Assembly: GCA_028671895.1 (NCBI GenBank)
Contig: CM053806.1
Span: forward strand, 21,277,001 to 21,341,000
Source: Oenanthe sinensis
Taxonomy: Eukaryota; Streptophyta; Magnoliopsida; Apiales; Apiaceae
Reading direction: 5' to 3'
DNA: 64,000 nt
Part shown: positions 48,151-60,815 of the stretch, piece after piece
Layout: each line of letters starts with the position of its first letter
How positions within the stretch are numbered: position 1 is the stretch's first letter
Made by a program: the position numbers and the translations under genes
The notes under the pieces: model-generated
The model's input: the letters and a program-made list of their open reading frames with translations, nothing else
Databases searched by the model: none
What the model was told of the DNA's origin: nothing

Positions 48151-49985
48151 AGAGATTTGTAGTTGGAAAATTCTTTGTTTTGACTCAGAATTAATTCCTA
48201 GAGCTTATGACCATGTTTCGAGGAAAGTGGTGATTTCATATTAGTAGGTTTATTTCAGAGCATTTGGATTTTATTGTTGATGTTACGAGTGTTTATGTTA
48301 TAATTTCACAAACTGCTCAAATATAAAGAAATGATAGATTTATTAGTAAGGAACTCTGCTGAATTTTTCTCTGACTCTACTGATCATTCTAGTTTTTGTA
48401 CAATTGTACTTATACAAAACAGATTTAAGAATCGTTAGAGGTCACAACCGAAGGAACATATGAGGTTAAAGAATACAAGACTGAACTTCGTGTTATCTCT
48501 GAAAGTACGGAGTATCTTATGCAAAGAAGGAGGATAATAGAAGTTTGTGTTAACCCTACAAAGAATCGTTTAAGGCTGTATTTGGTAACGGTAAATGGGT
48601 TAGTACATCAATTGTTCTTGTGGTTAAGGAATCCAATTCAAGTTCTGTTTTGGGTAGCTGCAAGCCAGTGATGGTCTATAGATGAAATATCGGGTACTGC
48701 AACAAAACTTCGGTTTATATGAAGACTTTACAAGCATTCAAGGATAATGACTTATTCTTTGAACTGAGACAAGGATGATGCAGTGTTGAATAAGCATCAA
48801 GTTAAACTTATTTTACAGAAGGAAAGAGATGGGATTACTGAGATGATTCAGGGAAACACATGTAATCTTGCTCTAATAGCAATCTTTGAAGATAATTCAC
48901 TCAAGTAATCTCATGTATGAATTTTTTTTATCAATGCAATGATTAATTCTAAAATATGAAATACATGATTAAGATCTTAGAGGTTAAATGTTTATCATAC
49001 ACATTAGCACTATAACATTTCAAGAAGATGAAGACTGTTGGATATGTTTTTAAGAACACTCTTCTAGATGTTAGAAATGTTAATCTGGTGTACGTTACAT
49101 TAGAAGATCTTACATGTGTTAAGGACTATTTGAGAATTAAGATAATTGCAGTGGTGTGATTAAAATCTTTTATTATAGCTTTAAAGTCTTGGAATAATAA
49201 CCATGTTTTAGAATCCCTAGAACAATTAGATTTGCTTATTTAATCATGAATTGCTTGTTTATGATAAGAAATAAATTGAAGGCAGTACGGGAATTACTTA
49301 ATAGTTCAGTTAAAAAATTTTATATCTAAAACTGACTTAGGTAATTAGAGATAGTTAAAATGTTAGACAACAGAAATGGATTAGACTGAATTAGTAATTA
49401 AATTGTTAATTTTTCTATTCCATGTGCTTTTAGAAAATTATTGAATATCTGTAAATCTGTTGAACACCTGTTACACTTGTGTAGAATGGGTAAAGTAGAT
49501 ATACTGAATTTTCTAATATGCATAACATGCTTGAATTGCATAATTCTTATCTATAATGCATTGAAGCTAAATGTTTATCATGTGTTCTTATTTTCATGCT
49601 TGTTTATTTAAATTTGAAAATGCATATCTTAGGACTTACATAATCTTAGGCAAAGCATGTATAAGAATCACAATAGGGTAAAGACTACTAGTCCATCTAA
49701 AGTTAGGTTGGAATCACTAATCTCATAGCCTTAAGACTACCTTGTCAACGCTGCTGTAAATGAGAAGTTATCAATCAAAGATAAGTTTGTGCATGTTAAG
49801 GTTGAAGCTGTTGTTACTACTGTTGAAAGCATCATCTCTAACCCATCTGGACTTAATTAAAGTTTAGTACCAAGAAACTTAATCATTTGTGATTGCATAG
49901 TATGTAACAAAAGACAAAAGTTATGTGAATTCGTGACAGTTATTGTTCGAGGCATATGACTAGCATTAAAGCTCTACTATCATAG
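48151..49985 (+). pseudogene. decayed copia gag region
   Basis: Only fragments are legible, for example around 48450 a segment equivalent to EGTEEVRENKLE (EGTYEVKEYKTEL). Stops, frameshifts and AT-rich drift obscure the rest. Confidence 0.5.
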
Positions 49986-50219
49986 TTGGTTGAGAGAGCC
50001 TACCCAACGGTAACCTTTGGAGATGACAACAAAGGATATATAAGAGATCTGGCTATCATGATTTTGGAATTGTCATCACTGGAAATATCTTTCTTGTGGA
50101 CGAACTTAAGCACAATCTACAGGGTATTAGGAGATTCTTTATCAAGGGTTTTTTGGAAAAGTATTGAAAATGAAAAGTGTTTGATTTCAAACAAGAAAGA
50201 TGGATGCTCACTCAACTGA
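49986..50219 (+). pseudogene. copia protease C-terminal fragment
   Basis: A short open frame includes VERAYPTVTFGDDNKGY and ECLISNKKDG-like ENEKCLISNKKDG at its end. These match the region after the protease active site in SIRE-like elements, where GPTVTFGDN and the ISNKKDG type frame the segment. The middle is partly out of frame. Confidence 0.65.
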
Positions 50220-50486
50220 GAGTGAGAAACTTGTTCGTAGTTAATGTGGAGTTAGTATGCAAAGGTGAAGTGAGTTTCTTCATAAAGCTTCATCAGTAAA
50301 GAGTTAGTTATGGCATAAGAAGCTCTCACACTTGGTGAACAAGACAATGGATTCTCCGATAAAGATGAAATTGGTGAGAGAACTGCTTCATATGAAATAG
50401 TATCAAGAAGGATATTTTGAAGTATGTCATATAGGGAAGTCAATGAAAACATCACACTGAAGCAAGTAATGTCATGGAAGAACCAT
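50220..50486 (+). pseudogene. copia integrase zinc-finger fragment
   Basis: It translates to LWHKKLSHLVNKTMDSPIKM, KLVRELLHM and FEVCHIGKSMKTSH, the HHCC zinc finger of integrase with the first cysteine of the CxxC pair lost. The compound element at 50492 interrupts it. The catalytic part resumes after 60815. Confidence 0.7.
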
Positions 50487-50491
50487 GCTTA

Positions 50492-51243
50492 TGTTAGTAT
50501 TGGTGTCCTAGAGACAATATTTTTAATGTTTTATTGAAAACAATTAAGGATTATGTTTTATGTTATTATTTAATTAATATTTATTATGTCTTTATTTACT
50601 GCGTCATAAATTGAAAGAATAATAAATGTCCTTGGAATATTAATACGTAATATATATCTTTAAGTATGTGACTTAAAAATGAGATTATATGAATAGTATT
50701 TTATTCCTAAAATTTCCTAGTCAAGTATTATTATTTAAGGACAGTAATAATGCAATAAGACTAGTATGTTTGTTGACAGATGACCACATCTCATTGGTCA
50801 TAGGTATGGTGATACTAAAGTCAAGAACATAAGTGTATGTATCAATACATGACACTGGAAAGACCCGCCGTGAGATTCTACATGTTAATAAGTGTCATAA
50901 GAAATCTCACAGTGATAATGATGTAATGATCCTCTGACTTGAAATCATTATATTTCTATACGAGAATTAATATACTTTGATTACACTCAAAGTTACCTTT
51001 AACCGGGTAATGATAAAGGTTGACATTGGGTATGCTATGAATCGTATGGGGAATATGAATGATAGATATAGGATTTAACCCTCCAATTCTAGGAGTGATA
51101 TTATTGGCCTCTTGATTGAGTGAGACTATGAAATGCATGACCATGCTCAAATATTGATTTGTTTAAATAGTCTACTCATTGATCAAGGAAACCAAGATTA
51201 AACGTTGAAGAGGATGACACTATACATGCCTCGAGTTTTATCT
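50492..51243 (+). repeat. truncated first LTR of the compound element
   Basis: It matches 52145-52890 and then at about 51241 jumps straight into the RT coding region (TTTTATCTTAAATGGGAGCC). TCT is shared at the two breakpoints, which suggests an end-joining deletion that removed the rest of the LTR, leader, gag, protease, integrase and start of RT. Confidence 0.85.
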
Positions 51244-52144
51244 TAAATGGGAGCCTTGAAGAAGATATGGATGTGTATATGACACAGCCTGAAGGTTTTG
51301 TTGATCCAAAGAATGCTGTAAAGGTATGTAAGCTGCGTCGATCCATTTATGGATTGAAACAAGCCTCAAGGAGATGGAACATTCGTTTTAATGAAACTGT
51401 CAAAGAGTTTGAGTTAATTCAAAATGAAGATGAACCATGTGTTTACAAGAAGGTAAGTGAGAGCAATGTGGCATTCCTAGTATTATATGTTGATGATATA
51501 TTAATAATAGGGAATGACATTCCTTCTTTACAGGCTGTTAAGACTTGGTTGAATAAGAATTTCTCAATGAAAGACTTAGGCGAAGCGACCTATATTTTAG
51601 GTATCAAGATCTATAGAGATAGATCAAGAAGAATGATCGGCCTAAGTCAGAGTAGATACTAGTCTAATCCAGGTGAAGGTCACTGGACAGCAGTCAAGAA
51701 TATTCTTAAGTACTTGAAGAGGACTAAAGATTAATTCTTAGTATATGGAGGAGAAGATAAACTGGTTGTAAAAGGTTACACCGACGCTAGTTTCTAGACA
51801 GACAAGGATGATTCGATTTCTCAGTCTGGATTTGTGTTTTGTCTAAATGGAGATATTGTATGCTGGAATGGTTCACAACAGAAATAGTTGTTGATTCTAC
51901 AATAGAGCCTGAGTATATTGATGCTTATGAAGCAGCCAAGGAGATTGTTTGGGGATGTACTTAGGAGATATCACCTAATTAATGAGATTAATGATCAAGG
52001 AGATATACATATATGTAAAGTGCATACTAATAAGAATAATGCAGACCCACTGACTAAGGCTTTGTCGCAGCAGAAGCACGAAGGTCATACTAGTTCCATG
52101 GGTATTAGATACATGAGAGATTGGCTCTAGTACAAGTGGGAGAT
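51244..52144 (+). pseudogene. RT-RNase H remnant of the truncated unit
   Basis: The open frame at 51267-51662 has YMTQPEGFVDPKNAVKVCKL, SIYGLKQASRRW and LVLYVDDILIIGN, the RT palm with its catalytic YVDD. It ends at SQSRY followed by a stop. KNILKYLKRTKD and an RNase H remnant follow, and 51918-52130 encodes HICKVHTNKNNADPLTKALS, the usual C-terminal tail. Only about a dozen differences separate it from the same region of the second unit by eye. The tract ACAAGTGGGAGA at the end is the polypurine primer. Confidence 0.85.
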
Positions 52145-53738
52145 TGTTAGTATTGGTGTCCTAGAGACAATACTTTTAATGTTTTATTGAAAACAATTAA
52201 GGATTATGTTTTATGTGATTATTTAATTAATATTTATTATGTCTTTATTTACTGCGTCATAAATTGAAAGAATAATAAATGTCCTTGGAATATTAATACG
52301 TAATATATAATTTTAAGTATGTGACTTAAAAATGAGATTATATGAATAGTATTTTATTCCTAAAATTCCCTAATCAAGTATTATTATTTAAGGACAGTAA
52401 TAATGCAATAAGACTAGTATGTTTGTTGACAGATGACCACATCTCATTGGTCATAGGTATGGTGCTACTAAAGTCAAGAACATAAGTGTATGTATCAATA
52501 CATGACACTGGAAAGACCCGCCGTGAGATTCTACATGTTAATAAGTGTCATAAGAAATCTCACAGTGATAATGATGTAATGATCCTCTGACTTGAAATCA
52601 TTATATTTCTATACGAGAATTAATATACTTTGATTACACTCAAAGTTACCTTTAACCGGGTAATGATAAAGGTGGACATTGAGTATGCTATGAATCGTAT
52701 GGGGAATATGAATGATAGATATAGGATTTAACCCTCCAATTCTACGAGTGATATTATTGGCCTCTTGATTGAGTGAAACTATGAAATGCATGGCCATGCT
52801 CAAATATTGATTTGTTTAAATAGTCTACTCATTGATCAAGGAAACCAAGATTAAACGTTGAAGAGGATGACACTATACATGCCTCGAGTTTTATTTATAA
52901 TATAAGGTTAAAGGGATTATATTATATTGCACATTATTCACGAAAGGTTTAATTGAATCACCAATTATTATTGTTACTTGGGTAGAAATGATGTATTACT
53001 AGATGCCGCTCATTGTTTATAATTTTATTATTAGATGATAAAATTATTGCCAACGTAATAATAACCTAAAGGGCCACACACAAAGAACGTCAAAACGGAG
53101 GTTTATTTAAATTACGAATTTAAGTATATTATTGTTTATTCGAATTTAATTATTAAATTAATTAAGTGGGACTTGATTAATTATATTAGAATTCAGATTT
53201 AATAAGTATTATTATTATTCGAATTTAATTATTGAATTAATTAAGTGAGACTTGATTAATTATATTAGAATTCAGATTTAATAATAATAATAACCCAAAG
53301 TCATAATGGGTTTTGGAAACCACATGGATTAGGGTTAGGCCCAAAATCTCTCTCTCCCTTGTATATACATAATGATGTATAGTATTAGGGTTTAATCAAT
53401 AAATTTCGTTTTAGAGAAAAACCCTAGCTACTCAACATCAAGAGAGGCTAGAGAAAGAGAGAGAGAGAGACAAACAATTCGGCTAGTACCGACTCCGGTG
53501 ATCGTAGGACGATCGGGCGTTCGTGTGGACTTCTTTGGAGAGCAAATCTTTGCAACAAAGGGTTGTTGTGATTTATCTTTTCTGGACCTCCATTAAACAA
53601 CATACGGAAAGCTTTGTTAAGGTACAGACTTCTTCACCATAATCATCCAACGTTATACATGGACCCTGCGATTGGGTTTCGATTTTTCTTATTGTTTTTA
53701 CGTTAATTCCGCCGCGTTTTCATGCCTGAAACCCCTCA
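52145..53738 (+). repeat. central LTR of the compound element
   Basis: TGTTAGTATTGG to GAAACCCCTCA, 1594 bp. It is the 3' LTR of the first unit and the 5' LTR of the second. A GA run lies near 53455. The primer-binding site ATGACATCAGAGC follows at 53739. Confidence 0.9.
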
Positions 53739-55580
53739 ATGACATCAGAGCTACGTGTATAATGGGATGATTTGGTTATGTATTTAACAGTTTTTCGATG
53801 TATGTAAACATATATATGATATGCCATGACTATATATTGATATATATGTTTTATATGATTTTGAATATATGATATTCATGTGTTGTATAATCATAGGATG
53901 ATTGTGTGTATTGCTGTATGTATATGATACATGTTTGTTCTTGTTATGGAAATCGTATTCGATACGAATTCTGAAACGGCTTCGGTAGATTTTCTGAAAT
54001 CTGTGTCCAGTGTCCTATTTTCGCAAACGATATGTGTTTTCTGACTGGAATTATGTCACTGAGCAATACTGACATAGTCTGCTTCGCGTCTGTAAGCCGT
54101 TTGACGATGTTACAAGCCCTGAAACGGCGATTTATTATTTTCTGAAATTTATTTGATTTTCTGAAATTTTGAAATTTATTATATATGATTATATGATATG
54201 TTTATATAATCTGAGATATATTACATGTATTATGTGATAACATGGTGGATGGTTATGGCCTAAAGACCCATAGGATAGTGGTTTTATTTTATGGTTTTGG
54301 TTTCTAAATACGACTTGCATGTCGTTTATTCATTGTAATTGTTAATCTCGAATGTAACTCGAGTTCTTCTTGTAATTTCATTAGAATAGATTTATTTATT
54401 ATTCAATATAATTGTTCAATGGAGACTTGGAAGCAAGGAAGCTAGGAGGCAATCCAGATGATGGAGCAATGAAGATAATAAAGACATGTAATAGTGTAGT
54501 ATTTGAAACCACCATAGATTGACCTTGATAATTCCATTAGCTTGAAAATATCCCATAGGATGGGGCCATAACCAAACACGTTTAATTTACGCACATTACA
54601 TATTGATGTATGAATGTATTTGTAGAGTAGAAGATGCATGCTTTAATTAGATTAATGATGTATACATGTATTAGATACGTCACCCATGCCATGTTTGTCA
54701 TGCTAAACAAGATAAAATCTGTAACGATTTAAGATTTTAAAATTAACAAACGATCATGAGATTCTTGTGTTTATGAAATATGGATTTTAAAACACTGAAT
54801 TAAATATGGATTTTTGATATCTATAACTGGGATTTTCTGACAAAAACGGATATGCGTATTCGTAAGGCTGATGGGTTTTAAGTGTGACCACTGGTATCCT
54901 CCATCTACCTGGGAAATGAACAATTTAAGATGTCAATTTGAAATATTTGGTTTAAGAAAAAATTGAGGATCTCTTCATGATGTGATCATGATCATCGTAA
55001 ATTTTCTAAACCCCTTAACAAAATATTAAGTTTTACTCAGATGCTTTCCAATGAATGAACACTCATTGAATCCTAGATCGATTAGGGGAAAGACTGTCAG
55101 TGGCAGGGGACTCCTATCTATCGTGGTGAGATGCGACGAATATAAACGGTTATATTCGGCCGTTGTATCATTGAGTCTAACTTAACTGAGTCGTCATAAT
55201 AAGGTGAAAATAAACGGTTATATTCAACCATTATGAACTTAGAAGCATAGAGTTTGGTTAAAAGTTTATTAGATAGATAAGATCAATCGTTGTTCACCAA
55301 ACTATCTAAGAATTATATATGATATAATTGACAACTGTTGTCTACCTAAATAATCATTTTTTAAGGACTTCCAGTGGTTGACTTAGGACATGACGAAATA
55401 TAGATCTTGGCTCACTAGAAAGAATTATGGGATATACTTTCCAAATTAATAGTAAGGGCTATTAATTTGATAAAAATAGTGGGAGATATATTATGAATAT
55501 ATCATAATCATTTGAACATAATAAATAACTCAGACAATCTAATGTTTATTTTATGCATTTTAAACATTGTAGATATTTAA
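53739..55580 (+). other. primer-binding site and long leader of the second unit
   Basis: After the primer-binding site (53739-53751) about 1.8 kb has no long open frame. It is homologous to the leader of the element at 34351-42687, with one copy of the segment that is duplicated there. Packaging signals would be expected here, but none can be named from sequence. Confidence 0.65.
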
Positions 55581-56199
55581 ATGTCAAACAATACAAATAC
55601 TTTCTCCGTACGAGCAACCCTTGAGAAGGACAAGCTGACAGGAACTAACTTCCTAGATTGGTATAGGAATTTGAGGATTGTCCTCAGGCAAGAGCGTAAG
55701 CTCCATGTCATTGAAATTCCTTCACCTTCTCCTCCTGCTGAGAATGCAACTCGCGTTCAGCAAAATGCTTATCAGAAGCATATTGATTATGTGAATGATA
55801 TTGCATGTCTCATGCTGGCAACCATGAGTGCTGAGCTTCAAAACAACATGAGCATATGGATGCTTATGAGATGATTGAACACCTTCAAAGAATGTTTGAG
55901 GGACAAGCTCGTCAAGAAAGGTTCGACATGAGCAAAGCACTGTATGCTTGCAAACAGGGAGAGCGTGAACCTGTTCAACCACATGTTCTGAAGATGATAG
56001 GTTATATTGAGTATCTTGATACTTTGGGTTTCCCGATTGGTTTGGAAGCTCAGATTGACTTAATCTTGCAATCTTTGAACCGCAACTATACTCATTTTGT
56101 TATGAACTACAATATGAATTAGATAGACAAAACACCCACTGAATTGTTGGCCATGTTACGAACTACTGAAACCAACATGAAAAGGCTGAACCTGCTGCC
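55581..56199 (+). pseudogene. copia gag, frameshifted
   Basis: The start ATG at 55581 gives MSNNTNTFSVRATLEKDKLT, TNFLDWYRNLRIVLRQE and ACLMLATMSAELQ. Near 55850 a 1-base-type shift moves the reading to the frame starting 55856 (HLQRMFEGQARQERFDMSKA and onward to YTHFVMNYNMN). A stop at 56120 and a second shift before 56200 lead into the frame carrying pol. Gag would form the capsid of the particle. The lineage within copia is not assigned. Confidence 0.85.
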
Positions 56200-59196
56200 A
56201 TGTTGATGGTAGATAACAAAGGTAAGGCTAATAGGAAAGGCAAATGGAAGGGAAAGAAGAAGTTTGGATCTGCTTCTGGTCCCAAGCCAAAGGCTAATCC
56301 CAAACAGGCTTTAAAGCCTAAGGGTGTTGTTGCAAAGGGTGATTGTCACTACTATGGTAAACCAGGTCATTGGAAGAGAAACTGTCATGCTTATTTGGAG
56401 GATCTGAAGAAGAACAAGGCTGGTCAAGCTTCTGATTCAGGTATTTATGTTATAGAGGTCAATTTGTCAACTTCTACATCATGGGTATTGGATACTGGAT
56501 GTGGTTCTCACATTTGTATAAATGTACATGAACTACAAAGGAGTAGGACTCTGGCTAAAGGAGAGGTCGACCTACGAGTTGGCAATGGAGCAAAGGTTGC
56601 TGTTTTAGCTGTAGGGACTTATTATTTATCATTGCCCACTGGGCTTATTTTAGAACTTGAGAACTGTTTTTACGTGCCTGCAATTTGCAGAAACATTATT
56701 TCGGTTTCTTGTTTAGACAAGAAAGGTTTTGCATTTTTAATTCAGAACAATAGTTGTTCCTTTTCTTTGAATAATGTTACCTATGGGGTTGCACGTTTAT
56801 TTAACGGTTTATATGTTATTGATTTAGACACTCCTATCTATAATGTGAATAACAAACGTCTTAAAATAAATGACTCAAATCAAACATACCTCTGGCACTG
56901 TCGTTTAGGCCATATAAATGAGAAGTGCACTTCCAAGTTACATAAGGATGGATACTTGGATAAGTTTGACTTTGAATCATACGAAGCATGCGAACCTTGT
57001 CTCATTGGAAAAATGACTAAATCTCCTTTTACTGGACAAGGTGAAAGGGCCACTGAACGATTAGAACTTATACATAGTGATGTATGTGGTCCTATGCGTA
57101 CTATGACAAGAAGTGGCTTTTACTACTTTATCACATTTACTGATAATTTCAGTAGATATGTGTATCTTATGAAGAACAAATCTGATTCTTTTGAAAAGTT
57201 CAAAGAATACAAAGCTGAAGTAGAAAAGCAAACTGGCGGAAGTATTAAGACTCTACGATCTGATCGTGGAGGTGAATACTTAAGCCATGAATTTAAGAGT
57301 TTATTAAAAGAGTGTGGTATTGTATCACAACTCACTCCTCCCGGAACACCACAATGGAATGGAGTTTCTGAAAGGAGGAATCGTACTTTGTTGGACATGG
57401 TACGATCGATGATGACTCATGCAGATCTTCCAATTAGTTTCTGAGGCTACGCCCTAGAGACGGTTGCTTATACACTTAACCGAGTTCCTACTAAAACGGT
57501 TCAGAAGACTCCATATGAGATACGGACTAAGAAACGACATAGCATGTCATTTATGAAAATATGGGGATGTGAAGCGTTTGTGAAACGTTTAACTTCTGAC
57601 AAGCTAGGACCTAAATCAGACAAATATAATTTTGTGGGATACCCAATTGAAACAAAGGGTTATTCATTCTATAATCCTTCCGAGAACAAAGTGTTTGTTG
57701 CTCGAACTGCAGTTTTTCTTGAAAGAGAAATGCTTTCGAAGAAAAACAGTGGGAGGATAATAGATCTCGATGAAGTTCGAGGCCCACAAGATAACATTGA
57801 ACCAATGAAGGAACTTGAGCAGGATGTACAAGACCACAACACTGCTCAAGAAACACAGGTTATTCGTAGGTCTAGTAGGATTCGCCATGAGCCTGAGAGA
57901 TATTATGGATTTCTCTTAACTCAAGATGGAGATGTGATGCTTATCGATGAAGATGAGCCTATCACCTACTAAGATGCTATGAACACTCCAGAATCCAAGA
58001 GATGGCTGGATGCCATGAAATCTGAGATGGAATCCATGTATACTAATCAAGTATGGACTTTGGTTGATCCACCTAAAGGGGTAAAACCTATAGGGTGCAA
58101 GTGGGTTTTCAAGAAGAAGACCGACATGGATGGTAATGTACAGACCTATAAGGCACGATTGGTGGCAAAAGGTTTCAAGCAAATTCATGGTATTGACTAT
58201 GATGAGACTTTTTCACCAGTGGCTATGGTCAAGTCCATCAGGATTTTGCTTGCTATAGCTGCTTACTATGATTATGAAATCTGAAAGATGGATGTCAAAA
58301 CCGCTTTCTTAAATGGGAGCCTTGAAGAAGATATGTATGTGTATATGACACAGCCTGAAGGTTTTGTTGATCCAAAGAATGCTGTAAAGGTATGTAAGCT
58401 GCGTCGATCCATTTATGGATTGAAACAAGCCTCAAGGAGATGGAACATTCGTTTTAATGAAACTGTCAAAGAGTTTGGGTTTATTCAAAATGAAGATGAA
58501 CCATGTGTTTACAAGAAGGTAAGTGGGAGCAATGTGGCATTCCTAGTATTATATGTTGATGATATATTAATAATAGGGAATGTCATTCCTTCTTTACAGG
58601 CTGTTAAGACTTGGTTGAATAAGAATTTCTCAATGAAAGACTTAGGCGGAGCGACCTATATTTTAGGTATCAAGATCTATAGAGATAGATCAAGAAGAAT
58701 GATCGGCCTAAGTCAGAGTAGATACTAGTCTAATCCAGGTGAAGGTCACTAGACAGCAGTCAAGAATATTCTTAAGTACTTGAAGAGGACTAAAGATTAA
58801 TTCTTGGTATATGGAGGAGAAGATAAGCTGGTTGTAAAAGGTTACATCGACGCTAGTTTCTAGACAGACAAGGATGATTCGATTTCTCAGTCTGGATTTG
58901 TGTTTTGTCTAAATGGAGATATTGTATGCTGGAATGGTTCACAGTAGAAACAGTTGTTGATTCTACAATAGAGCCTGAGTATATTGATGTTTATGAAGCA
59001 GCCAAGGAGATTGTTTGGGGATGTACTTAGGAGATATCACCTAATTAATGATATTAATGATCAAGGAGATATACATATATGTAAAGTGCATACTAATAAG
59101 AATAATGCAGACCCACTGACTAAGGCTTTGTCGCAGCAGAAGCACGAAGGTCATACTAGTTCCATGGGTATTAGATACATGAGAGATTGGCTCTAG
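56200..59196 (+). pseudogene. copia pol: zinc knuckle, protease, integrase, RT, RNase H
   Basis: One frame holds most domains. The knuckle CHYYGKPGHWKRNC has its second Cys as Tyr. Protease WVLDTGCGSHIC lies around 56487. The integrase zinc finger is LWHCRLGHIN and CEPCLIGKM, and its core has LIHSDVCGP, FITFTDNFSRY and WNGVSERRNRT. In-frame stops occur at 57442, 57970, 58282, 58726, 58750, 58798 and 58861. RT runs from EMESMYTNQVWTLV through KARLVAKGFKQ, MDVKTAFLNGSLEED and YVDDILIIGN to SQSRY, after which about 75 codons are deleted. RNase H is frameshifted and lacks its last catalytic block. It ends with ADPLTKALSQQKHEG. Confidence 0.9.
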
Positions 59197-59210
59197 TACA
59201 AGTGGGAGAT

Positions 59211-60810
59211 TGTTAGTATTGGTGTCCTAGAGACAATACTTTTAATGTTTTATTGAAAAAAATTAAGGATTATGTTTTATGTGATTATTTAATTAATATT
59301 TATTATGTCTTTATTTATTGCGTCATAAATTGAAAGAATAATAAATGTCCTTGGAATATTAATACGTAATATATAATTTTAAGTATGTGACTTAAAAATG
59401 AGATTATATGAATAGTATTTTATTCCTAAAATTCCATAGTCAAGTATTATTATTTAAGGACAGTAATAATGCAATAAGACTAGTATGTTTGTTGACAGAT
59501 GACCACATCTCATTGGTCATATGTATGGTGATACTAAAGTCAAGAACATAAGTGTATGTATCAATACATGACACTGGAAAGACCCGCCGTGAGATTCTAC
59601 ATGTTAATAAGTGTCATAAGAAATCTCACAGTGATAATGATGTAATGATCCTCTGACTTGAAATCATTATATTTCTATACGAGAATTAATATACTTTGAT
59701 TACACTCAAAGTTACCTTTAACCGGGTAATGATAAAGGTGGATATCGGGTATGCTATAAATCGTATGGGGAATATGAATGATAGATATATGATTTAACCC
59801 TCCAATTCTAGGAGTGATATTATTGGACTCTTGATTGAGTGAGACTATGAAATGCATGGCCATGCTCAAATATTGATTTGTTTGAATAGTCTACTAATTG
59901 ATCAAGGAAACCAAGATTAAACGTTGAAGAGGATGACACTATACATGCCTCGAGTTTTATCTATAATATAAGGTTAAAGGGAATATTTTACATTGCACAT
60001 TATTCACGAAAGGTTTAATTGAATCACCAATTATTATTGTTACTTGGGTAGCAATGATGTATTACTAGATGCCGCTCATTGTTTATAATTTTATTATTAG
60101 ATAATAAAATTATTGTCAATGTAATAATAACCTAAAGGGTCACACACAAAGAACGTCAAAACGGAGGTTTATTTAAATTATGAATTTAAATATATTATTG
60201 TTTATTCAAATTTAATTATTAAATTAATTAAGTGGGACTTGATTAATTATATTAGAATTCAGATTTAATAAGTATTATTATTATTCGAATTTAATTATTG
60301 AATTAATTAAGTGGGACTTGATTAATTATATTAGAATTCAGATTTAATAATAATAATAACCCAAAGTCATAATGGGTTTTGAAAACCACATGGATTAGGG
60401 TTAGGCCCCAAATCTCTCTCTCCCTTATATATACATAATGATGTATAATATTAGGGTTTAATCATCAAATTTCGTTTTAGAGAAAAACCCTAGCTACTCA
60501 AGATCAAGAGAGGCTAGAGAAAGAGAGAGAGAGAGAGAGAGGCAAACAATTCGGCTAGTACCGACTGCGGTGATCGTAGGACGATCGGGCGTTCGTGTGG
60601 ACTTCTTTGGAGAGCAAATCTTTGCAACAAAGGGTTGTTGTGATTCATCTTTTCTGGACCTCCATTAAACAACATACGGAAAGCTTTGTTAAGGTATAGA
60701 CTTCTTCACCATAATCATCCAACGTTATACATGGATCCTGCGATTGGGTTTCGAATTTTTTTATTGTTTTCACATTAATTCCGCTACGTTTTCATGCCCG
60801 AAACCCTTCA
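59211..60810 (+). repeat. 3' LTR of the compound element
   Basis: 1600 bp, TGTTAGTATTGG to GAAACCCTTCA, preceded by ACAAGTGGGAGA and followed by the duplicated GCTTA. It is very similar to 52145-53738, differing by scattered substitutions and a longer GA run near 60525. Confidence 0.9.
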
Positions 60811-60815
60811 GCTTA

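Larger units (their letters stand above)
50492..60810 (+). mobile_element. compound (tandem) Ty1/copia element with three LTRs
   Basis: The single target duplication GCTTA flanks the whole (50487-50491, 60811-60815). The order is: 5'-derived LTR piece 50492-51243, RT-RNase H of a truncated unit with polypurine tract, complete LTR 52145-53738, primer-binding site, full gag-pol unit, polypurine tract, complete LTR 59211-60810. The two units share a central LTR. All three LTRs start TGTTAGTATTGGTGTCC. The coding parts are pseudogenes. Confidence 0.9.

Noticed and set aside
50956..51150. 64-codon minus-strand frame recurring at 52609 and 59675
   Set aside because: These are the three LTRs of the compound element, and the frame is a by-product of repeat identity.
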